DNA of 10,571 bases, taken from the NCBI GenBank assembly GCA_964596865.1, contig CAZQVW010000081.1, positions 1 to 10,571 on the forward strand. The letters run 5' to 3'. Of this stretch, positions 1 to 6,284 are shown in pieces. Every line of letters begins with the position of its first letter. The first letter of the stretch is position 1. The notes below the pieces were generated by a model, which had not been told where the DNA came from, searched no databases, and saw only the letters and a list, made by a program, of their open reading frames with translations. Source of the DNA: UBA6382 sp964596865. Its GTDB lineage: Bacteria; Bacteroidota; Bacteroidia; Bacteroidales; Bacteroidaceae. A program made the position numbers and the translations under genes.

Positions 1-254
1 TGCGGTGTTTTGATTGAACCGGTGGGGAGGGGTTTTATACTTGCTCGCGGAAAGATACGACAATATCCTGTAATTGTGCTAATTAATTGTGTTAGCAACT
101 CGCGGACTGGTATAAAACAAGCACCTACAAGTCTCGTTTTTCACGCCAGATTAAGTAGTATTATTACAAAACGGCGGACTTTTTTGTCAGCCTCGTATTA
201 CTACCTCCCTTACGTGCCCTATTATGTGAGATTAAAGATAGTAAATGGCCTTCC
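1..254. other. Non-coding left edge, no gene recognised
   Basis: This stretch lies downstream of the lipoprotein gene and runs to the window edge. No convincing reading frame is present on either strand. The open frame on the plus strand from a TTG at 10 to a stop at 258 has no recognisable domain, no ribosome binding site, and reads as low-information sequence. On the minus strand no start codon leads off the left edge. The stretch holds a 9-bp inverted repeat with an internal direct repeat (listed separately) and is more AT-rich than the flanking genes. It may hold the terminator of the metA operon or the leader of a gene beyond the edge; neither is clear. Confidence 0.5.
32..118. repeat. 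Inverted repeat enclosing a direct repeat
   Basis: GTTTTATAC at 32-40 is the perfect reverse complement of GTATAAAAC at 110-118. Just inside each arm sits the same octamer CTCGCGGA in direct orientation (44-51 and 99-106). Between them, TGCTAA (77-82) pairs with TTAGCA (92-97), and TAATTGTG occurs twice (71-78 and 84-91). Together these could fold into a nested hairpin or provide paired protein-binding sites. The arms are short and AT-rich, so chance is a real possibility. No known RNA family or operator is recognised. Confidence 0.3.
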
Positions 255-1208
255 CTAATGGCGGTGATTGTGGGAGAGGTAGCGGTATGTGGCAAATAGG
301 AGGTAGGCGATATAAATAATGTAGCCGATATAAATCTTAATACTAAGGGTTAAGACTATATAGATTACGCCGCCCCAGGCCAAGAGACCTGCAAGATAAC
401 TGATTAGGTTGGGAAACGACAGTCGGTCTTTGAGGTCAAAGACTACAGCCAGCAATAGTGTCATGCTTAGCCAAACAAATACTAAAAACAAGGATAAAAG
501 AAACGGTTGGCCCAAAGGATTGAGAGATGGGGAAAAATAAAATTCTTCCCACATGGTGGGCGCAAATAATTGTATGGTGGCATAGAGGGTTGCGGCGGTG
601 GCCATGGCGAGGCAGAAGGCAGTGGGGTAGGGTGAGAGGACGTCGTGGAAATGCACCATCCAGATTCGGCGATGGTGCCGCAGGCGGTGGACGATAATAA
701 TTGCCAATATTACCACAATGGCATAGAAAAGATAAAGGTGAGTGCCACTAAAGAAATGTATAAAGCGCGAGATGGGATCCACGGGTGTGGAATTTACCAG
801 CATCTTTTGTTCGCTCACCCAGCCCAATGGAGCGCCGTCTGTGCCAATGCGTAGCCAGATGGAATCGGTGGCCACTGAATCAGATATGGGTACGCGGAAA
901 ATCTCTGTTACCACAAAGTCGTCGCCGGAATGGAGGACGGTGGTGTCTCGAAGATAGTCCAGATTGAAATCCATACCCTCGGGCGACGGTTGTAGCATTA
1001 AGGAATCGTTAGCAACGATAAAGTTGTATCCTACATTATAATGATGGTAGGCAGAGAAGGCGATGGAATCTCTTTGTTGTTGAGTGAGAATCCATTGGGT
1101 GTGTTGGCGGGATTGTTTGCCGGTGCATCCAACAAAAAAGAGTAGTGCCAGAAATACCGGTAAAAGGGCAATCCGACTTATGACCTTATCTGTTTTTATC
1201 TTGCTCAT
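255..1208 (-). CDS. Lipoprotein with SH3-like region and multiple membrane helices
   Basis: A 317-aa envelope protein of unknown function. Residues 12-27 form a hydrophobic signal segment ending in F-V-G-C, a lipobox-like site with Cys28 as the predicted lipidated residue. Residues 85-140 resemble a bacterial SH3-like fold, with W118-L-R and G129-W-V-S-E spaced as in that family, followed by a D-P-I-S-R-F-I-H-F-F-S stretch at 144-154 that I recall as conserved among Bacteroidota homologues. From residue 155 onward there are four to five membrane helices (about 155-174, 194-215, 233-256, 264-288, 290-308), with a His/Arg-rich loop at 174-181. The gene starts 3 nt after the stop of the U32 gene, so it is the last member of the metA operon and probably translationally coupled. 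The start is preceded by no Shine-Dalgarno sequence. Function is not predictable; a role in sensing or anchoring at the inner membrane or periplasm is only a guess. An alternative is that the N-terminal segment is an uncleaved helix and not a lipoprotein signal. Confidence 0.8.
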   Translation of the reverse strand: MSKIKTDKVISRIALLPVFLALLFFVGCTGKQSRQHTQWILTQQQRDSIAFSAYHHYNVGYNFIVANDSLMLQPSPEGMDFNLDYLRDTTVLHSGDDFVVTEIFRVPISDSVATDSIWLRIGTDGAPLGWVSEQKMLVNSTPVDPISRFIHFFSGTHLYLFYAIVVILAIIIVHRLRHHRRIWMVHFHDVLSPYPTAFCLAMATAATLYATIQLFAPTMWEEFYFSPSLNPLGQPFLLSLFLVFVWLSMTLLLAVVFDLKDRLSFPNLISYLAGLLAWGGVIYIVLTLSIKIYIGYIIYIAYLLFATYRYLSHNHRH

Positions 1209-1211
1209 AGT

Positions 1212-3173
1212 TTATTTTTCTTTCATCACTTTCATTTGGCATTTTGAACAGTCAAATTCCAATGGAAACCGCTCACTGCTTTTCATATTACTCTCTGCGC
1301 CGTTGATGCGTAGATATAATTGCCTCGGGAGCTTGTGGGACAGGGGAATTGCGTCTGGGCATTTCTTATTCTTAAGGCATTGACCGAAAGCATAGCGGAG
1401 GCAATATTTGCACGTCATGATGGCCACTCGGCCCTCGGGCTCATTTAATTCAAAGGCGGGGGCAATGGTGGCGGCGCCCTTGTGAAGATAAAAATCTTTG
1501 GCTAAAGAATTTGAAATGTTGGCGGTAAAAGGAATGCTGGAGGCGGGCGGAATGGTCTCTGTAGGGGCAACTTTTGTACTTGTCCCCAGATTATCTTCGT
1601 CCGTTAGGCATTTCTCTGTCATTTTGTCCAAAAGCATTCTCCGCCATTTGGAAAGAATGGATTTGGGAATGAAATAATCCTTGTCGAAACGGACGCAGAC
1701 ATCCTCTACGGTGAACGGCGTACCACCGGTCTTGCGAAGTTCGGATTCTATAGTGGCCACTTGGGGAGTGCGGGCCACCTGCTTTTCTGCATCGAAGAGC
1801 AGTTCGCAACGATTATTGGCAGAAGGATACTCCGGTTGGGACTCTCCTTCTACTGTAAGACGCAAATCCTGCTCCGTATATGAATGGAAAATGCTTTTCG
1901 TAGCCGCAAGTAGGAACCCCTGCGGGACGGCGGAAAGAGTGATGCTGATTGGGATTGTGCGAGTTGGAACCGGGCGGGAAAGAGTGTCCTCAAAGTTGGT
2001 GTCATGATTGCGGTAGAGCGTGGCGCGGAGCTCTAATCCTTTGGTGTCGCCAAATGGAAAGATTTTGTTGTTGTCCACGCGATTAACACGAAAGCCCTTG
2101 AGAACGCCTTCGTGAGTAAAAAAACAGAGGCCATCGCCGTTGTGGAACGTGCTACAGCCTGCCACCACGATACAGCCTCGACGGATTTCCTTGACGGTGC
2201 CCACTTTTTCGCCCACCACCTTGGGTGTGTGGATATTGACGAGCCCATCTTGGCGCCCGTCAATGAAATATGGCGTGAAACCGCGGTTGAAGGATTTACG
2301 AACGTCAGAAGAGAAAGGAATATGGCTTTGGCCGAATGATGAGCGGACGTAATCGCCCTTTCTGCGGCGGAGAATGGTGTCTATCTGCTGGCGATAAAAG
2401 GCTGTAACATTCTTCACGTAGGCGGCATCTTTCAATCGCCCCTCAATCTTGAAGGAACAGACGCCCGCGTCCATCATCTTTTCCAAATAATCGTGGCGAT
2501 TCATATCTTTGAGGGAAAGCAGATGGCGATTGTGGATAAGTGCGTGGCCATCGGCGTCTTCCAAATCAAAGGCCAAGCGGCAAAACTGTGCGCACTCACC
2601 TCTGTTGGCGCTGCGCTTGAAACAATGCCACGAGGCGTAGCAACGGCCGCTATAGCTCACGCACAATGCTCCGTGGATGAAAGCCTCTAACTTTACCTCG
2701 GGATTATCCCCGTGAATCTTCGCAATCTCCGATAATCCCAGTTCTCGAGCCAAGACCACTTGCTGAAATCCCCAATCCCTTAGTTGCCTAACTTTTTGGG
2801 AGGACGAGACATCCATCTGTGTGCTGGCATGAAGAGGAATGGGCAGGGCCATGCTTATCAGTGCCGTGTCTTGCGTTATCAATGCGTCCACGCCCGCTGC
2901 CTTTAATTTCAGAACCATCTCTTTCACCTTCTCTAATTCATTGTCAAAGAGGATGGTATTCACCGTTACATAGACTTTGGCTCCGTATATGTGGGCGTGC
3001 TTCACCAAAAGGGCGATGTCTTCTACACTGTTGCCTGCCGCATGGCGGGCGCCGAATGCTTCCGCTCCAATATAGACGGCGTCGGCTCCGCAATTGATAG
3101 CTTCAATACCGGTTTTTAGATCGCGAGCCGGTGATAGTAGTTCTATCTGTGTAGGGAAAAGGCTTTCAGTCAT
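1212..3173 (-). CDS. U32 family protein, RlhA-like (probable RNA hydroxylase)
   Basis: A 653-aa cytosolic U32 family member. These proteins are often labelled collagenase-like peptidases, but the best-studied relatives, E. coli RlhA and TrhP, are Fe-S proteins needed for 5-hydroxylation of cytidine in 23S rRNA and of uridine-34 in tRNA, using prephenate. The N-terminal TIM-barrel domain begins I-E-L-L-S-P-A at 10-16. The U32 signature E-A-F-I-H-G-A-L-C-V-S-Y-S-G-R-C is at 163-178, and Cys171, Cys178, Cys194 and Cys198 match the cluster-ligand pattern. A middle region (about 380-520) with T-P-F at 485-487 and F-I-P at 501-503 matches the RlhA-type DUF3656 domain, which TrhP lacks. After a low-complexity linker (about 525-550), a C-terminal tail holds Cys588, 591, 599, 605, 642 and 645. 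The start was set at the ATG at 3173, overlapping the metA stop by 8 nt (ATGACTGA). The longer frame to 3278 would overlap metA by 113 nt, and the barrel starts right after this Met. Exact RNA target is inferred. Confidence 0.85.
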   Translation of the reverse strand: MTESLFPTQIELLSPARDLKTGIEAINCGADAVYIGAEAFGARHAAGNSVEDIALLVKHAHIYGAKVYVTVNTILFDNELEKVKEMVLKLKAAGVDALITQDTALISMALPIPLHASTQMDVSSSQKVRQLRDWGFQQVVLARELGLSEIAKIHGDNPEVKLEAFIHGALCVSYSGRCYASWHCFKRSANRGECAQFCRLAFDLEDADGHALIHNRHLLSLKDMNRHDYLEKMMDAGVCSFKIEGRLKDAAYVKNVTAFYRQQIDTILRRRKGDYVRSSFGQSHIPFSSDVRKSFNRGFTPYFIDGRQDGLVNIHTPKVVGEKVGTVKEIRRGCIVVAGCSTFHNGDGLCFFTHEGVLKGFRVNRVDNNKIFPFGDTKGLELRATLYRNHDTNFEDTLSRPVPTRTIPISITLSAVPQGFLLAATKSIFHSYTEQDLRLTVEGESQPEYPSANNRCELLFDAEKQVARTPQVATIESELRKTGGTPFTVEDVCVRFDKDYFIPKSILSKWRRMLLDKMTEKCLTDEDNLGTSTKVAPTETIPPASSIPFTANISNSLAKDFYLHKGAATIAPAFELNEPEGRVAIMTCKYCLRYAFGQCLKNKKCPDAIPLSHKLPRQLYLRINGAESNMKSSERFPLEFDCSKCQMKVMKEK

Positions 3174-4086
3174 TGAAAGGAATGTCGCTGGGGGAGAGAG
3201 GAAGACGAGGGTTGCACACGTATAGACGCAACCAATTGGTATAGAACCTAACGCCGGCTTGATGCCACGAAAAATCAACTCCTTTTTGGGGGCTGTTGTC
3301 TATAAAATAATTGGCCGGCACGTCTATATCAAGCCCTTTTTGCTTGTCTCGCTCATATTCAAATTTCAATCTGCCTGCGGCGTACTCAAAATGCCCATTA
3401 GAAAAAATCTGCCGTCCTTGCCAAGCAATGGCTAATTCGGGGCCGCTGACGGGAGAATCCAATATTGTGGTCAAGGAGGCGTGGGCATCTAATTCCGGTC
3501 GAAAAAGAGTGATGTGCCTACTGATTGGCACCATCACAGTGTCCGGCATCCCTTCCATTAATGGGCAATTAGGTTGCTCGTTATGGTGGGGGTAGACGCC
3601 AAACAGTTTCTTCTGTGTCCAATGTTTGTCAATGCCGAAAAACATTCGGAGGGCTGCAAACGCTCCCCAGCAAATATTCAGCGTGGAGCGCACGTGAGAA
3701 AAACTCCAATGGTATACCTCGTGCAGCTGATCCCAATAACGCACATCGCTGTAGGCCAGGTGCTCTAATGGAGCGCCGGTTACTATCATGCCTTCATACA
3801 ATTCCTGTCCCTCCATGATGGTTGCAACATCTGTGTAGAGGGCGTCCATGTAGGCTTGGGGAGTGGTCTTGTAGGTTTGATGGCTCATCTTTACCAAAAC
3901 CACTTCTATGTCTATCCCCGCGTGGCTGAACATGCGATAGTATTCTTCTTCGGCCTCCTGCTTTTGCGGCATGAGGTTGAGAATGAGCACGCGCGTGGTA
4001 TGCTCGGGAGCAGGGGTATCGCAAATGTCGATACCCCCTTCCTTTAAGCGGGAAACAGAGGGATGATTGCTGGGTAGATAAATCAT
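3166..4086 (-). CDS. metA: Homoserine O-acyltransferase MetA (predicted acetyltransferase)
   Basis: A 306-aa cytosolic enzyme of methionine biosynthesis that activates the hydroxyl of L-homoserine with an acyl group from CoA, the first committed step. Class I glutamine amidotransferase-like fold. The nucleophile is Cys139 in N-I-C-W-G-A, and the catalytic His232 and Glu234 are in S-N-G-H-F-E-Y, equivalent to Cys142, His235 and Glu237 of the E. coli family with a constant three-residue offset. N-L-M-P at 37-40 and K-L-F-G-V at 160-164 are further family landmarks. At the acyl-donor selectivity position (111 in the family, 108 here) the protein has Glu in T-G-A-P-L-E. Glu there is reported to favour acetyl-CoA, whereas E. 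coli has Gly and uses succinyl-CoA, so homoserine O-acetyltransferase (metAA in some schemes) is the better prediction. Length is normal. It is the first gene of an apparent three-gene operon with the U32 gene and a lipoprotein. No riboswitch was recognised in its short leader. Confidence 0.95.
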   Translation of the reverse strand: MIYLPSNHPSVSRLKEGGIDICDTPAPEHTTRVLILNLMPQKQEAEEEYYRMFSHAGIDIEVVLVKMSHQTYKTTPQAYMDALYTDVATIMEGQELYEGMIVTGAPLEHLAYSDVRYWDQLHEVYHWSFSHVRSTLNICWGAFAALRMFFGIDKHWTQKKLFGVYPHHNEQPNCPLMEGMPDTVMVPISRHITLFRPELDAHASLTTILDSPVSGPELAIAWQGRQIFSNGHFEYAAGRLKFEYERDKQKGLDIDVPANYFIDNSPQKGVDFSWHQAGVRFYTNWLRLYVCNPRLPLSPSDIPFND

Positions 4087-4195
4087 TTGGAGGAAATGAG
4101 ATGGGAGTGTATGGCATTTGGCTTATCAGCTAACCAAACCAATTATGCCTATCAAACAAAATTGGGAAATTCGAGTGCCGTACTTACTCTAACGA
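4087..4195 (-). promoter_or_regulatory. metA upstream region, small hairpin, no Shine-Dalgarno
   Basis: The 109 nt between the peptidase stop and the metA start must hold the metA promoter unless transcription reads through. I see no convincing match to the Bacteroidota promoter (TTTG near -33, TAnnTTTG near -7); TTTG-rich sequence is present around 4133-4160 but the spacing is poor. A short stem-loop sits at 4118-4137 (minus strand TTGGTT pairs with AGCCAA, one G-U pair, 8-nt loop). Immediately before the start codon the minus strand reads TTTCCTCCAAATG, pyrimidine-rich and the opposite of a Shine-Dalgarno sequence. It is too short and lacks the motifs for a SAM-I riboswitch that I could recognise. 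Confidence 0.3.
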
Positions 4196-6232
4196 CTACC
4201 AAATTGTTACTCTTTTGTCTTTTGGTACGAAGAGCGGGTCATTCTCTGTAATATGGAAAGCCTCATACCACGCATCAATATGGGGCAGAGCACCGTTTAC
4301 GCGCCATTTGGCTAAGGCATGAGGGTCGCTCTTGGTGCGGCGGCGTATCTCTGCCTCACGAATATTGCCTGCCCAAACACCGGCGTAGGCCAGAAAAAAA
4401 CGTTGGCTGGGAGAGAATCCATCAATGTTCTTCTGTTTCTTATCTTTAGTGGCGTTCTTTAGGGCAGTGAAGGCTACTTGTAATCCGCCGTGGTCGGCCA
4501 AATTTTCGCCTAAGGTGAGGGCTCCGTTAGCGTGGAGGTCGGGCAGAACTTTGATGCTGTCAAAGAATTCTTCCATCACCTTGGCTCTCTTATTGAAGCG
4601 CTCCTGATCCTCCAAGCTCCACCAATCGCTCATATTTCCGTCTTTATCGTATTTGCGTCCCTGGTCATCGAAGCCGTGGGTCATTTCGTGGCCGATTACC
4701 ACGCCGATGGCTCCGTAATTAAAGGCGTCATCGGCTTTCTCATCGAAGAAAGGATATTGCAAAATGCCGGCGGGGAAGCAAATTTCATTGGTGGGAGGAT
4801 TATAATAGGCGTTTACAGTCTGGGGAGTCATATACCATTTGTCCCTATCCACAGGCTTGCCCACCATTTCGCGGATGTCGGTGAGGTTATTGAAGCGAGT
4901 GGCGCTCATCACTGCGTCCAGCAACGACATATCCGGGCTTAACTGCAATTTAGAATAGTCTCGCCATTTGTTGGGATAGCCGATTTTTACATAGAAAGTG
5001 CCTAATTTTTCTTGTGCTTTCTTTTTGGTTTCTTGGCTCATCCATTCCTGCGCCTCGATGCGCTCGCCCAGAGCTACGCGAAGGTTCTCCACCAACTTTT
5101 CCATGCTCTTTTTGGCGGATTCAGGAAAGTATTTGCTCACATAGATTTTGCCTACGGCTTCTCCAAGCAAATCGTTTGTGGTGATTACGCCGCGGCGCCA
5201 AATGGGTTGCTGAGCTTTGCGGCCCTGCAGGGTGCGCCCAAAGAAATCGAAAGCCAAATCGCGCTGGGCATCGCCCAAGTAAGAAAACGTGGACGCGCAA
5301 AGACGGAATAAAACGTAGGTCTTGAGGTCTGAAAGGGACTCTTCTTTTATCATGCGGCACGCCTCTTTGATGGCTTCGGGCTGGCATACGGAGATTTCTG
5401 CGAATTGTGGACACTGGGCACTTTCAAAGAAAAGCCTGCGCCAGTTCACTTCCTCATAATCTCGCTCCAACTGGCTGAAAGAAATCTTGTTGTAATTTTC
5501 TTCGGCGATACGCAGTTGGGCATTACTTTTGAAAGCGGAAGCCAATCGCGTTTCCAATCTTATAACGGTGGCCATCATCTTTTTGGCGCTATCGGCAGGC
5601 ATAGAGGGGGTGAGCATCTGGAATACCTTGGCGCCGAAATCCTTGTAAGCGTTGCGGATGGAGACGGTGTGCTCGTCGTTATCAATATAGTATTCGCGGT
5701 CGGGCAGGGTGGTGCCGCCCTGCATCAGTTGCACAAGGTTGGTCTTACTATCCTTAGCATCACTTTCAATTGTTACATCGAAGAAGCATTTTATATCCAT
5801 TAGAGACATTTTGCCAACGGCGTCCAGTAATTGGGCTGTGGTCTCACAACGCGAGATATTCTCAATATATGGCTTCAGTGGAGCAAGGCCGTCTTTATTG
5901 AGCTTGGCTGTGTCAGTAACCAGATTATAGAGAGTGGCAATATTTTGCTCGTTGATGTCGGTATAACTGGTTTTGCGAGCCAAATTCTCGATGATGGAAC
6001 GAACTCGCTGGTTGTTGAGCTCGTCCAATTGGTTGAACGTGCCGAAAGTGGCGTACTCATCGCCAATGGGATTGGCTTTCTGCCACCCGCCAACGGCATA
6101 ACCGTAGAAATCTGTGCCCGGACTAATTGAGGTATCCAAATTCTTCGGGTTAATTCCGTGGGGGTGATTAGTGTTTTGTGCCATTGAGAATGTGATTGTG
6201 GTAGTCAATGCTACTGCAAGTAACAATTTCAT
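4196..6232 (-). CDS. pepO: M13 family zinc endopeptidase (PepO / neprilysin type)
   Basis: A 678-aa exported zinc metallopeptidase that cleaves short peptides, expected in the periplasm or at the cell surface; the Porphyromonas gingivalis homologue PepO processes endothelin precursor. Residues 1-18 form a signal peptide ending in S-M-A-Q, and the mature M13 N-terminal domain starts near P-G-T-D-F-Y at 38-43. The substrate-binding N-A-Y-Y-N-P is at 474-479. Zinc ligands and catalytic base are H515-E-M-T-H519, with the third ligand Glu576 in E-N-L-A-D at 576-580. The family-typical L-P-D-R-E-Y-Y is at 176-182, and the chain ends in V-T-I-W, like the C-terminal aromatic of neprilysins. Length fits the bacterial family and no key residue is missing. 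The start ATG at 6232 directly precedes the signal peptide. It lies 52 nt downstream of the sulfatase gene, so co-transcription is possible. No Shine-Dalgarno sequence is present; the leader reads CCCCTAAATATG. Confidence 0.93.
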   Translation of the reverse strand: MKLLLAVALTTTITFSMAQNTNHPHGINPKNLDTSISPGTDFYGYAVGGWQKANPIGDEYATFGTFNQLDELNNQRVRSIIENLARKTSYTDINEQNIATLYNLVTDTAKLNKDGLAPLKPYIENISRCETTAQLLDAVGKMSLMDIKCFFDVTIESDAKDSKTNLVQLMQGGTTLPDREYYIDNDEHTVSIRNAYKDFGAKVFQMLTPSMPADSAKKMMATVIRLETRLASAFKSNAQLRIAEENYNKISFSQLERDYEEVNWRRLFFESAQCPQFAEISVCQPEAIKEACRMIKEESLSDLKTYVLFRLCASTFSYLGDAQRDLAFDFFGRTLQGRKAQQPIWRRGVITTNDLLGEAVGKIYVSKYFPESAKKSMEKLVENLRVALGERIEAQEWMSQETKKKAQEKLGTFYVKIGYPNKWRDYSKLQLSPDMSLLDAVMSATRFNNLTDIREMVGKPVDRDKWYMTPQTVNAYYNPPTNEICFPAGILQYPFFDEKADDAFNYGAIGVVIGHEMTHGFDDQGRKYDKDGNMSDWWSLEDQERFNKRAKVMEEFFDSIKVLPDLHANGALTLGENLADHGGLQVAFTALKNATKDKKQKNIDGFSPSQRFFLAYAGVWAGNIREAEIRRRTKSDPHALAKWRVNGALPHIDAWYEAFHITENDPLFVPKDKRVTIW

Positions 6233-6284
6233 ATTTAGGGGATAGTAAAGATTTTTTCAATTCTTGATTTCAACGCCAACGAGC

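Noticed and set aside
167..186. Possible terminator hairpin (ACAAAA / TTTTGT) after the metA operon
   Set aside because: The stem is six AT-rich pairs with a GC-rich loop and no GC stem before a T-run on the transcribed strand.
10..258. Plus-strand open frame of 82 codons at the left edge
   Set aside because: TTG start, no ribosome binding site, no recognisable domain, opposite to all neighbours and running into the lipoprotein gene.
3174..3278. N-terminal extension of the U32 protein by 35 residues
   Set aside because: It would overlap the metA coding sequence by 113 nt, is unlike the family N-terminus, and the barrel begins right after the ATG at 3173.
4087..4195. SAM riboswitch in front of metA
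   Set aside because: The leader is too short for SAM-I and I could find none of its conserved core elements; only a small hairpin is visible.
4096..4250. Small plus-strand frame preceded by TTTGGAGGAA, a good-looking Shine-Dalgarno sequence
   Set aside because: Bacteroidota seldom use such sites; the frame overlaps the end of the peptidase gene and encodes nothing recognisable.
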